This document shows, one piece after another, positions 15,401-26,981 of a stretch of 64,000 nucleotides of DNA. This DNA comes from Dipylidium caninum (taxonomy: Eukaryota > Platyhelminthes > Cestoda > Cyclophyllidea > Dipylidiidae): the NCBI GenBank assembly GCA_017562135.1, contig QEYB01001638.1, positions 62,001-126,000 on the forward strand. Reading direction: 5' to 3'. The notes beneath the pieces were generated by a model. It had not been told where the DNA came from. It made no database searches and saw nothing but the letters and a program-made list of their open reading frames with translations. The position numbers and the translations under genes are program-made. Numbering within the stretch: position 1 is the stretch's first letter; each line of letters opens with the position of its first letter.

Positions 15401-16620
15401 GCGGAATAAGGGGTTACTTCCTGGGGTCACGGAAACTTGTGAAAAGTAGACATCTTGGTTTCCGTTCACATATGCCAAAATGTAAGATGAAAGTAAGTAT
15501 CCCTGGTGTTGTATTTACTCTAGCTTAAGCTAGCTTTATGAACGACTGCATGACAGACACACAAAAGTTGAGTTAAAGCTGTGCAGAATTAAAGAAGATC
15601 TGAACGCCGACTAGAGAAAGATACTGTGACTTTAGTCCAGTACGAGCGCATGTAGCAACGACGACACGGCAGTAAGCACATTCCGCCAAGGCTACTAACA
15701 TCAAACGATCCGCCCAACTCCTGAAAAAATCATACGAGTTCCACTTCCAACCCCCAAAGTAGGAGTGAAATTGGCCACTACATCAAGATAAATTCGGTTG
15801 GACACAATGGATTGAAAGTGATTACGCCCCCCAGTCACGCTATTTCAACTGAGATTACTCCGAGTGAACCATAAAAATTGTCACGTGTGTCCATTAGTAG
15901 ATGTGTTCCTGTAGGGGGCCGCCGAAAGATACATTAAAACCCACTAAATGTAGACAAGACTGCCAAGGTAGAAAAGACTTGTTACACTTTGCAATAACAC
16001 CGAAGAGCCGAAAATAGGGGGGAAATACGAAAACTGTGGACGAAAGGGGGCGAGTAAACTAAGAGTGCACTTCAGCGAGCTCGAGCAGCACATTTACCAT
16101 CAGAGTCGAAGCTCAAATCAGTAGGAGGAAGTTAAATGAGAAAACCCAATCCCAGTTATTTCTGACAGTTAACCTGTCAGGCAATATAAAACAACGAAAA
16201 GTAGTGATTAACGAAACGAAAAAATGATAGCACTTTTCCAACTAGAATGTTTTAAAGATAACATAGTATCTTTTAATTCATAAGTAAACATGCAGGCCCG
16301 GAGTTCACGTTTCACCTGTTTACAATGTTGCCACCGGAACTCAAGGTCAATTTTGAGTTTATTCAACTTACAAAGTCTATGACAAGGGAGCGCAGTGAAG
16401 GCATGACCCAGACCTACTTTTTCCGAACGATGGTTTGCTAAAATAGGTCCATACTGAGTGGACACGTCAATAAGTCAAAGGTCATATAGTAATGAGGGTG
16501 TCAGCCCCCAATATAACGCTTGGAATGAAGAAAGTTATGAAAGAAACGGCGAATAAGTGATATGACGTTGCAAGCCGTAGCGGAAACGGAAGAGAAGCCA
16601 AAGACGAGTGGTTCGTTGTT

Positions 16621-16626
16621 TTTATT
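16621..16626 (-). terminator. Candidate polyadenylation signal of CCDC6
   Basis: Minus-strand AATAAA (plus TTTATT), about 180 nt downstream of the CCDC6 stop codon. Assigned by motif and position only. Confidence 0.5.
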
Positions 16627-16724
16627 GATCGCAACGGAGATACGCAGACACACATTCAGAAGTGAAGGGAACCGAGCTAAGACAGGAGGAGATGGTTTGA
16701 TGAGATAGACAAGAGGCGATGAGA

Positions 16725-16743
16725 AGAGAGAGAGAGAGAGAGG
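16725..16743. repeat. (GA)n microsatellite in CCDC6 3' UTR region
   Basis: Uninterrupted GA dinucleotides between the CCDC6 stop (16805) and its candidate poly(A) signal. On the transcript this would be a CU-rich tract. Confidence 0.85.
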
Positions 16744-16804
16744 GAAATAAACACGAGAAAGCGTTCACAAATGCATCAACAGCACACAATCGGCGTCAAA
16801 GTGC

Positions 16805-19800
16805 TTATTCAGTTATGCCGGCAGGCGGGGTCTTGGAGCGCTCATCGTCTTCCTCTTCATTTTCCTCCTCTCCATCGGAGGTGTTGGCGGAGTGACTGGC
16901 AGGAATAAGTGAAGCGGAAGCAATACCGGTGCCGGGGGTGGTAGCGGTGCTTGTGGTGAGAACGTTGGACTGTCTTAGTGAGTGCGGAGGTCGAACACGG
17001 GGTGAGGGCTTAACAAAGGAACCGAGAGAGGGCGAGGAGGGTGGGGGCGTCACAGCACCGCATTCGTAAGGCGTCTTGCCAGGGGGAATAAGTTGGCCGC
17101 ACTCTCGGCAAACGGGGCCGGAGTGACGACCTTGGAAAACAGATACGGGATAAGTATGACCTGGACCCAAATAGGTCCCTTGTGCCAAAGATGATGAACA
17201 ACCATCGGAGGTAGTACGGATGCGATTTGGTGATGTTGCAAAACGTCTAGTTTCATTATAGCACCTGAAATAGGGAAGTCACGAGTATGTATAGACGGTA
17301 AGAATACTCAAGTGCCTCGAAAAAACTATTCACTAACCGTTCATCGTCAATCTCTAAACTGGATTCACTGTCGCTTAGTGCTCGGGCCAAAGATCTCGTG
17401 CGATCTACTTCAACCTCTAAAAGTTGGCGCAGGCGAGCGTTCTCGTCAATAGCCGAGCGCTCCTGATTTAAACGAAGAACCTGTTCAGCCTGGTTGGCAG
17501 CGACAATTCGACGCAGACGAATGACTTCTTCCCGCAGTTTGGCCACGTACGTGCTCCGGCAACCGCGCCTTCGGACTGCAACTCAGCAACCGTGGTGCTG
17601 TTCGGTTGGTAGCTATTGCGATGTGACCGACTTCCCCATTGAGAGCTATCCGATCGGACAAGGCTGCCGCCCGACATACCACCATCTATCAAAAGAGCTT
17701 CTGGTGAGATTTGTTTGAAATAAGTGAACTACACCCTTCGCCAGGAATAACGAATACGTTACCCGTCGTCACAAATTATCCTATCCCGGAAATCTACAAA
17801 ATAGTCTGATTCCATTGTGGATGCTGATGCGTCATACCACGAATGATCATGAAAATTAGCTTCGAAAAATTGAAAATATTCCAAAAGGAAAGACGCGACT
17901 GCCCAAAATGGAAAACCGAGATAACACTCACAAATACTCCACTAATTGTAAAAATGAAGAGAGCTAACATAGACCCACCTGGTGTTTCTTCCCAGGAAGA
18001 AAATCTCATTTGTTAACATAATACCAACTGGAAGATGCGAAAAGCGCTGGTTCACGCAAACCCTATTGTATTAAGAAATAGGGCACAATGGTTGTTGATG
18101 AACCGATGACTAGACCCAAAAACATGTGTCTGCTTCTCCCTCCCTCACTACTCGACACATGAGGTCCTTTCATATTATAATGCACGGTGCCTAACTTTCA
18201 TAAGCCTTCATAGTATCATGATTCAAAGGAGAACTAAAGCTACAAAAATGACACATTGTCAAACATTCTTACCCGTTTGTTAAAAGGGTCTATATTACTT
18301 AGTGGTAAGAATCCTGTAAGATGCCTCTGAAATTTGTCACTTGTACCCCTTCACGCTGGATATAGAAGACTAATTGTCAATTCCATTTCGGGGAGAACGG
18401 ATATTATGTATATTGGTCTGAAAGCCGTTAAATTGGTCCTACTCAAAACACAATGACATCATAATTTTCGTAAGATTAGCAAATTGGCTAATAGCAATGA
18501 GGGGTATATGAAGATAAGATGGAAGTGGCACATCAATGTTCATTTTCAACTCACAATAGAAACGATAAAAGACGTGGAATACTGTAAAGACGACAAAAAA
18601 TATGAAACCTACGTTGAAATTCGATTTTCGCTCCTTACCTGACAGTAACCAACAGATTCGTCTAAGAACCCCGAGTAATGAAACATTTGCAGACTATATC
18701 CGGACAGAAACAACGTCAAGATGGAAAATGTAAGGCCACCTATGTTTGTTTGATGGTTTTTTAAACCAGGTGAAAAAGTTGGCGGGGTAAAAATAAAGCA
18801 ACCATTGCTTAAATCCTTAGAGGGCCAACAAGACTAAAGTATTCTATAGTTCAAAATGGGCAAAATTTATCAAAACCAGGATGCACGTATAAAAGAGAAG
18901 GCTGCGAATAAGAGCAAAAAATATACCATGAAAATATAAGGTTATATATGCTATTTGCCGTACTCTGAACCATCTCAATAAACATATGCGACACACCTTG
19001 GGGCATACTTTCCTATAGGATCACACCTCAATAAGCCCAAAGGTGAAAGTGATTCAAGAAAGGGCCCAAGCTACAAATAGGAAAATCCAGCAAAATATGC
19101 AGTCGACAAAAAACATAAAATTAAATATGGTGCAAGAAGGGAATGATGTTCTCGGAGGATTTATTGCACTTGCATTGACGATCTTTATCAAAAAATATGG
19201 GAATATACAACTGGTGACGCATCCTAATCCAATGATTTAATAGGTTACCCCGGGACCTTCCGTATTTATTAACGTAATGTAACGTTTTTTTGAGACTGTT
19301 AACAATTAGAAACTATAGGTAGGTAGGGAATTTGGCAAAAATCCGTCACGAGTGTTAAGTGTTGACAGAAAACATGGGAACAACAATAAACAAATACCCA
19401 TTTTGTTTCTTCATTAACAAAAAGTGCCCCTACCAGACCAACCAGTTTTCAGTTGCCCAGTGTATGGTTTATAAAAGACCACAATATGCCAAGTACATGG
19501 TAATTTATGAGTTCCCAAATATCTAACATTCCTCTCACAGTCTCCATCACCGGTTTCTGATGCTTCAAGGCCAACCCATAAATGAAAGAAGAGCCGGTAG
19601 GTATTTTTAATCAAATTCGAGGTATCATACTTCCCACAAAATAGCTGTAAATCTTAGGAAGTGTCGACATGCTCAAACCATACCGCCAAGTAGAAGCTGT
19701 TTTGCGTAAAAAAATATTGGAAAGTAAATGCAACTGACTATTCCCTTAGGTTTCCATATTTTATCGATTCCGGCTATAATACACAAACGCAAGCACACAC

Positions 19801-22023
19801 AACAAAACAACCGAATATTTCGTACAAGCTAGGTAAATCAAGCGGGCTTCGGGGAAAGTTCAAATAAGTTGAAAAGTGCACTATTCAAGTAATTGCAAAA
19901 GCAACACCACGTTATAAGGAATTTGCTTTAATATACATTTAAATCGTTTGATATAGTCCTCCACCAAATACGATCTTATTTGGTACCAAATGTTTTGCCT
20001 TCGTGGGATATGGAAACAATTATCCTCGCTAAATTTTGTCTAAAAGGCGACTATGGAAGATAAGTAAGCTATTCAAACTATAGAATGAATGATAAACCGA
20101 TGAAAAAATTACTCATAATAAAGGGGAGGACAGAAACAAGGGGTTATAGAAACAAAAGCTTATAATCTAAACGATATATCGGTGAAAAGCGGAAAAACTA
20201 GTCTTATTAAGTACGAAACATTGTGATGTCAAGCTATTTGATACTAGAGTCAGCTGACATTTACGTTTGCGTTAATAACGGATTAAAAGCTCAACCGATT
20301 TATCCATGTGCTGAAAAAAAACAAACGGATGCCGAAAGTTAATGAAAAGTGACAAAAAATCATTTGCCCACTTCTTTCGAAAAATGGTAAATTGATTAAT
20401 AAGATGGCCTCAGACCCAAAAGAGTAAAATCAGTCGTAGGTTTCAATTAAAATTGGAGTTTTAACGAAAGTGACACCACCTATTGAGCACAATTACACAA
20501 GTAAACACCAGATACCAAATCCTAAGGCGATTTTTAAAGGATTTAATTAAGCTAAACAAAACTTAAGGACATCCTATTATATGCCAATGAAAATTATGCG
20601 ACGAAGTAGAATACCATCAAGGTCCATGGGACTCTGAGGTGGACGCGGACTGACGGAGTTGAGTGAGCCCCTGACACCCGAATGACTTGGTGATTGTCCG
20701 GTGTTGTCCGATTGGCATCCACTGGACTCAAAGCTGTCGAAACTGCCCTTCGTCAGCGCATCGGTGGTAGGAATGCGTAGTGAGCCACGCAAAGAACCAC
20801 CAGCTGAGTGTCGATGTTGACTGGTTTGCTGAAAACCCCCGGGAATTGAGGCCGAGTGCTGGTTCTGATTTCCACAACCAATCGCCACCGCAGATATGTT
20901 TTGAACACTGGGACTCTCAGATGGCGGAGCACTGACACTCTCTAGCTTATCCTTCAGATGGACGGAAAAGAATGAACTTCTTAAAATACGAGATTATTTG
21001 TACATCATAGACCAAAAAATTGCCTTAATTTCATTAATTTTTACTTTAATATCCCTATCATTTAACACTTATCACAATGGCGACGGAGAAATATGCACTA
21101 CAAACATGTAAAATATTTTTGTTTCTATAACATCATATACCAATATAAATAAGCAATAAAACCATAAGAACAGACCATAAATTCAATCATTGCGAATATG
21201 GGGAGTTTAATGCATAAACTTTCAGATAATAAATGTACGTAAAAATACATACTTGAAGAATGCGTTTTTCATCTTCCAATTTCTTCATTTTCTTCCAAAG
21301 TCTGTTGACGAGAGCTTCTTGTTCCTGCTCTAAGGCGTTTTCAAGTTCAATTTTGTCGCGCCTCAATTTCTCCAGAACTTGTTGTTTCCACTCGCTTTCA
21401 CTTTCAAGCCTTTCTATGCGGCGTTTCAATTTGTTCACCTACAAAACAAGCAATGTAAACTTTGAAAAATTTATTAACCCAACAAATTGAAAAACTCATT
21501 CAAAATTTAATAAAATCAGCCCTGACCCCAAATAAACTGGATTCTTTATTCAACAAAGCTATATGAATTACTTGGGCTTCTTGTTCTTTCGCCAAGGTTC
21601 TTTCTAGTTTGTCTTTGTCCTTCTGAAGCTGCATCAATTTACGATTCAGCTCATTAATAAGCCGTTCCTCTTCCTCCTCAAATTTAACCACTAATGATTC
21701 TTTGTCTTTTTTCAACTCGGAAATTTGGCGTTGAAGAGTATTACTGATATATTCCTCTTCACGCTCAGCTTGTGCTAACTAGATATCAAAGGTAAGGAAC
21801 GTAGATGAACTCTTACTATTGACACACTGTTTCTCCGAAGCTGTTCGTTTTTTTCAACCAGGCCTTTTACTCTCAGAGTAAGTTGATCAACCTCAGTTTT
21901 CAGCATTCGGTTTTGCTGTTGTAGCAATTCCACTTGACGTTGCAGTTGCTCACATCTGCCAGTGTGGCCATCAATGGAGCTAGCATCAGATTCTAGGTCC
22001 AATTCTGAGGCAATATCAGACAT
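16805..22023 (-). CDS. CCDC6: CCDC6 (H4) coiled-coil domain protein
   Basis: Long coiled-coil protein; in vertebrates CCDC6 works in the DNA-damage checkpoint and is a known fusion partner of RET. Exons: 22023-21817, 21778-21572, 21438-21253, 20951-20615, 17700-17338, 17264-16805 (about 585 residues). Conserved blocks in order: [50 protein letters not shown] then [33 protein letters not shown] and [11 protein letters not shown]. The start MSDIASEL follows an acceptor-like AG by 5 nt. All junction phases agree except within exon 5, where one base appears missing near 17540-17560: its first half ([12 protein letters not shown]) and the conserved VAKLREE half are in different frames. Intron 1 is 38 nt. 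The Pro/Ser-rich tail has a Cys cluster ([18 protein letters not shown]) that I do not recall from vertebrate CCDC6. Confidence 0.94.
17701..20614 (-). other. CCDC6: 2.9-kb intron 4 of CCDC6
   Basis: Longest CCDC6 intron, between the PMDLD block and the exon coding VAKLREE (donor GTATTC, acceptor TCTCACCAG; phase 1). The plus strand is A-rich (27 A against 14 T in 18841-18900), so the sense strand is T-rich. No nested gene is recognisable. Confidence 0.75.
21779..21816 (-). other. CCDC6: 38-nt intron 1 of CCDC6
   Basis: Donor GTAAGA, acceptor GATATCTAG, phase 0. Removal joins NSVSI to [15 protein letters not shown], which matches the contiguous SVTIQARAEQEEEFISNTL-type block of the family. 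Confidence 0.85.
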
Positions 22024-23557
22024 TGTTCCTATACATTGGGACCAAGGTAAGGCAGGAATTAACACACTTAGCCCTGATTTACTTTTGCAGAAAATAGCTA
22101 AAATTACAAGTGAGATGTAAAGCAATGAAAACACCATTCCCGTGCACAGCCCGTGAACAAATAGTAAGAAAGTACTAAGGGGAAATTTAAAGAAGGAACG
22201 AGGTCTTGGCAAACTGTAACTAATAAAACTGGGACAGAAAACATGATAACAGGAAAATGATACGATATAGCCCGACCTTATATCGACAAAAAGGAGATGG
22301 AGATCTCTCACTGATGATGACAACTACTGCTTCCACATCATAAAAGGAAATGACTGCGACCTATCGGAGATAGGAAAGAATATGGCCTTAGACCTACCCG
22401 AGACGAAAGCGACCAAGATATGAAAAAAATATTTCGAATGCGTCAAACCTGCGCCCACCTAGCTAAACAAAATGCTAAGCTATTACATAATGCATTTCTC
22501 CCCATGTATTTGTAAAATCGAAAAAATTCATTGGCATGTGTGTGATTATTTCGTTGTAGCCTGTCACGGAGCCATGCGGCGCAGCCTTTGAGCCGAAAAC
22601 GCTTGTGATATCTCGCCGCAATAAAATACAAGTTCTTTCAAAAATGATGTGCCACTCCAGGCCAGAAATAAGTCTGTTTAATGTTTTACTCAGCAAACTC
22701 GAGACACATTGGAAAGACTTAGTAGCATACGTTTGCTGATGTTATTTTGCTTCTCTATCACATTATACAGCAAAAAAAAGTTATGGTATTTTGGATACAA
22801 CGCCATGCGGTCCCTACGATTCATAACCCTCAGTAATGTTTGGCGAGCAATCAGCCCTCCTCCTGCAACAGTAATTAGCAGCAGTTAAAGTGATTTACAC
22901 ATTGCTTTCTCCTTGATATGTTCTCCTACTTGCGGGGTGGCTGATGGGCTGTTGCTTTAAAGCTTTTGCATTGACATTGAACTCTTTAGACGTGTAAAAT
23001 TCTTGGACATTAGGTGACGACATTATTGTACCATTGTCGAAAACATTCTTTTTGCATGTACCTATTAGTAAATAGAGGTTGACGTTAAGGCTTATTTCAT
23101 TAATTGTTTTATATATGGTTGAAGCACATATGCTATTTTTAGCATTCTAATTTTTGTATTATTCTACAAGGCTCAAAAAATATGGCTAAATGGAAAGCGG
23201 TAAACCTATGGACATCTTCACATCACCCTGCGAAAAGTAGGGGACGACAGTTAGTGAAAAAAACGGCTGTCCTTAAGCCGTAATGTCTTAACTTTAGTCC
23301 TATGTATTCGTATTCGAGAAATATAAAATATTGTTACTATTGTTTCTGTCGATTGACATTTCATGTTTGATCTTAATTTGTTCTGGTTAAAAACACCATG
23401 CGACGTTTGGTGCTATTGTTGTGACTGCTAGCCACTTCCACTTCAACTCTTATAATTGTCGCGTTGCTTTCCTTTACTATGTGCTAGTCATGAAGCAATA
23501 GTTATTGCGGAAACAACATTGTAAAATTTATTTAATGCATTAATTGTCAAAATCCAA
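22024..23557. other. Intergenic region between CCDC6 and RSPH4A/6A
   Basis: 1.5 kb separating two co-directional minus-strand genes. The acceptor-like TATAG lies 5 nt before the CCDC6 start, so the promoter or a leader exon may be in this gap. I recognise no coding block. From about 22.9 to 23.5 kb the plus strand is T-rich (50 T against 25 A in 23341-23460), opposite to the neighbouring introns. Confidence 0.45.
23527..23532 (-). terminator. Candidate polyadenylation signal of RSPH4A/6A
   Basis: Minus-strand AATAAA (plus TTTATT), about 25 nt past the stop codon at 23558. If used, the 3' UTR would be very short. Confidence 0.45.
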
Positions 23558-26500
23558 CTAATCCTCTTCCTCCTCCTCTTGTTCTTCCTCCTCTTCTGCA
23601 GCCGCAGCCATAGCCTGACGTCGAGCCTCCTTCCTCAAGCGCACCTCCTCCTCCTGTTGGACTGTTGGGTCTATCGTCTCTTTTAGACCCACTGCTTCGT
23701 CATCAAACTCGCTAAACAGTTGCTGCAATCTTGGTGGTTGGTAGCTAACGCTCAAGAACTTGTTTCCCCATCCATGGTAAATATTGACGAATACGCTTTA
23801 ACAAACAAAAAGCCAAAAGTTATATCGTTCTGTCAAATATAATATTAAATCACAGCAGACAATTTGTTTTACAAGTAAAGTTTGGTCAATCAAAATTTTA
23901 GACCAGAGCCCAGTCTAAATGACGGGAGTTAGGATTTGGCCTAGTCTCGCTTATACTGTAAGAGGGAACGATCTTACCTGTTGCGGGCTAGTGTGTAGGC
24001 GCCAGGCCATCGCGAGTTGGTAACGACAGCGATGGCGCATTTCACAGGAAGAAGGACGGTGGAGGGACGCACACTCCAAGCCGGTGCGGACACAGCGCCG
24101 GCGCTGCCAAACAATGACTGACCGACACCCCCGAGCGGTTTCATGGGCGCGTCCTCGTCAACCGGTGTAAGAAGATCCGGCCCGTCCTCCTCCTCTTCTT
24201 CCTCTTCCTCGCCCTCCTCTTCCATCTCCTCGTCTTCGTCTGGTACGGGGACTAATTGTCAAAAAATCACAGAACATTACAAGTGTGCTCTGATAGCCGT
24301 TTCATAATAGTACTCTTCGCATTCTTATACGACCACACGTTTAATAGAAAATGCTATGTCCAACTAATTTACCCCAAGACCATACTTTCATGGAAAAATG
24401 TAGGGAAAATCACGTTAACTACTTTCTTCTTCATCTTCTTCAGCCATAAGTGCTTTTATAGCAGCTGCGGCTTTCTTGCTGGACATCCAATTGATACGAC
24501 CGATGGAATATATGAAGGGTCGATGATGAACCCAATTTGAGAGGTCGAGTAGATCCATCAACTCCATGGGCTCATATTCCTCAGCCATCGTTAGGTTCTC
24601 GGGCTTCTCCTATGGTCGGGGTATGGAAAACGGACTCTGTGACGCCAATTTGAGGAATGGCAATTGGTGACACCGGTCGTAAGCTTTACAGTAGGTGCTT
24701 CAGTTAACTAACATCATATGATTACACGGCATAGCTCCTAGTTGTTCTGAGAATACGATCACGAGTTTAAAAGTTTTGCATAGTAAAGACACTCGGAATA
24801 ACCGTGAAAACTGTTGTAGTTCGATTTTCAAAGACAGCGACGCTTTTAACCATCTGCCAACACAATGGATGAAAGGGATGCCTTATTGGCAAAAAAATGT
24901 GCCTGGAGAGTGTTGACTCCCTCTGTTGTCATGCAGTGAAAGTTACAATGATAGTCCCTTGTCCAAACTGTCAAATGTGCTCGTTAAGCCTTAGCCTTAC
25001 ATACCCTCGTAGAGTAAGAAGTCCACAAGCGTTTGTGAGCCACATAAAATAAAGTTGGTGGGAAACTTCTCAATAGAAAATTACGCATAAGAGAAGGTAA
25101 TGAGAGAGTGGAATAAAAGGGAACTCACGCCTTCCTCAAGCTCTTCTTCTTCGTCGAGCTCAAAGATGCCGCTGGGCGAGACCTGGGTGCCGGAGGAGAT
25201 GCGAGCAATCTGGGCGCGGAGGTAGTGCACCTCGAGACCGGGGAAGGGGCCGACCCCGCATGGCAGGTCCCCGACAGGCGCGTTGAGGTCACCGGTGAAC
25301 AAGTGCACCGACTGACGTGCGGTCACGACATGTTCCGGCTTTACTATGGGAAGGCGGACCCATGTGTCCTCTCCGAGGTTACTGGAGACAAAGTAGTCCC
25401 ACCTGTTTAGGCCTCTACCTCTCGGCTCCCAAGGATAACGCGTCTGCGGCTTGTACTTATTCTTGGGCAAATTTATTAATGCTCGTTTCTCCACCGGTAG
25501 ATTCCCCAGCGTCTCTTTGTCAAGTATCATTGCTGTAAAAAGGGATCGTGCGCACATAACCTTTTCTCTCGTCAAATTCTTGCCTCCCGTCTCGTGGTGG
25601 CGCATCCCGAGGAGAGGAGGCCCTCGATAGTTGGCCATCTTAATCGTCTTATCAAAACAGGCAATCTTAGTTGGCAATATCAGTTGCAAGGCAATACAAG
25701 TCCTACTGGTCGAAGACGCTAGTCCTCAACCTTTGTGCTGAACCGCGATGAGTAGGTGAGTTTCCTTCCAGTGTTGAATCAGTCTCCCAGGAATGTGGCC
25801 CTGACGCGGGGGGTGACGAGGCTCGTCGAATGTCGTGTGAGGTAACTAGCGAAGGCCTCAACAGTGACGATGCTTAATGGCAGGACTGCTTGCCTGCAGG
25901 CGGTCATTCTGCCCGTCCTCGGCGTCTTGGAGGGCCTCACTTAGATTAGTAAGTAGACGAAATCATTGCAAGTGGGAATTTAAATGGTCACATCACTTAC
26001 AGACCGAGTTTTCTTAGGTCAATTATGTGAGAATGAAATGTTCTACAAACAACTCACCTTTGAATTCCTCCTCCTCTCGTTGGTGATTTACTTTGGCTGT
26101 CTTTGGTGGATGCCACTTATCCCAAGGCCCGGGGATCTTTCCACTCGGCTCCGAATCACCCTCGAATTCAGCCTCGACTATGTAATAATCCGCCTTTTGG
26201 CCATATATTTTTCCCCAGAAGCGCAACTTTGTGACACTGTCTTGTAACACTTTCCAAAGGAAACGCAGCGCCAGCCATATTCTCGTTAGCTCTTCTCTTC
26301 CAAGGCCTTGGAGGAGAAAACATGGGCGTTTTTAGACAGGCCCGTAAACCAATAGAGAGCGCCTACAAAACCTGTCTTACCAATTCCAGACTGTTCTATC
26401 AGAGATAGTTGCTCGCAGAGATTGGGCAGGGCTGCTGTCTCCTCTTCGTCCTCCTCAAGGTTACCGAGGTGTAAACCAGGTGGCGGTGGCCTAACCAGGA

Positions 26501-26981
26501 GGCGATCTATTCCACACATGGTCCGGATGCTGTAAAATTCACGGAATTCTCGCCAAATCCTTAGAAAACTTGGTAAGCGAAATGGGTCGGAGGACTAACA
26601 CTGTAGATGGCTCGTTCGGTTTGGGCGAAAACGACCTCAGGTGGCTTGGGCTCTTCAGTAGGCGCGACGGCATCTTCTCGACTTTCAAGAAAACCGGCGT
26701 CCATAAATTCATTTTCCAGACCCATTTCGCGTTTTACTAAACGACTAAGCTGTTCGAACTGGTCCAGTGCCTGCGAGGGCTGATGCTCAAGGATGTACTT
26801 GGTGATGCCCACCATGTGCTCGTAGAGCGTTCCGGTCCGGCTGTCCGTGGCCAAACCCTCATGCCGCTTCGCGCCACCATAGTGAATCGACTGGAATAGT
26901 GCCTTTGCCTTCTCGAACTCCTGTTCCGGGGGATCTTCGGGACCCAGATTGCAGAAACCGCCAGTTTTGGAATTCGGTGTT
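23558..26981 (-). CDS. RSPH4A: Radial spoke head protein RSPH4A/RSPH6A (RSP4/6 family)
   Basis: Component of the radial spoke head of motile cilia and flagella (Chlamydomonas RSP4/RSP6). Exons: 26981-26601, 26529-26381, 26291-26058, 25532-25129, 24609-24423, 24251-23978, 23795-23558. Family blocks: TLYEHMVGITKYILEHQP, LPNLCEQLSLIEQSGI, RIWLALRFL, KLRFWGKIYG, RWDYFVSSN, HYLRAQIARISSGTQVSPSG, DLSNWVHH...GRINW, DLLTPVDED, RWPGAYTLA and IYHGWGNKF. The family ends in an acidic tail, as here (EEEEEQEEEEED). Six of seven exons join in phase. Between exons 1 and 2 the frame needs a donor CAG/GTG, but the sequence reads CAGTG, so one G seems lost at 26601. The first coding exon is not certain: 26981 starts with an acceptor, and a possible leader exon ends at 27306. 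I cannot tell 4A from 6A; many invertebrates have one gene for both. Confidence 0.93.

Larger units (their letters stand above)
12414..16804. other. Intergenic region, CHAF1B 5' side to CCDC6 3' end
   Basis: 4.4 kb with no coding block that I recognise. The minus-strand acceptor CTCCTTTCAG (ag at 12422-12421) sits 7 nt before the CHAF1B ATG, so a 5' UTR intron or trans-spliced leader is likely, and the promoter may be anywhere upstream. The frames here (for example minus 14605-14952 and plus 13767-14009) show no domain or codon structure. The plus strand stays A-rich, like the introns of the flanking minus-strand genes, which may mean that much of it is transcribed. Confidence 0.45.
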
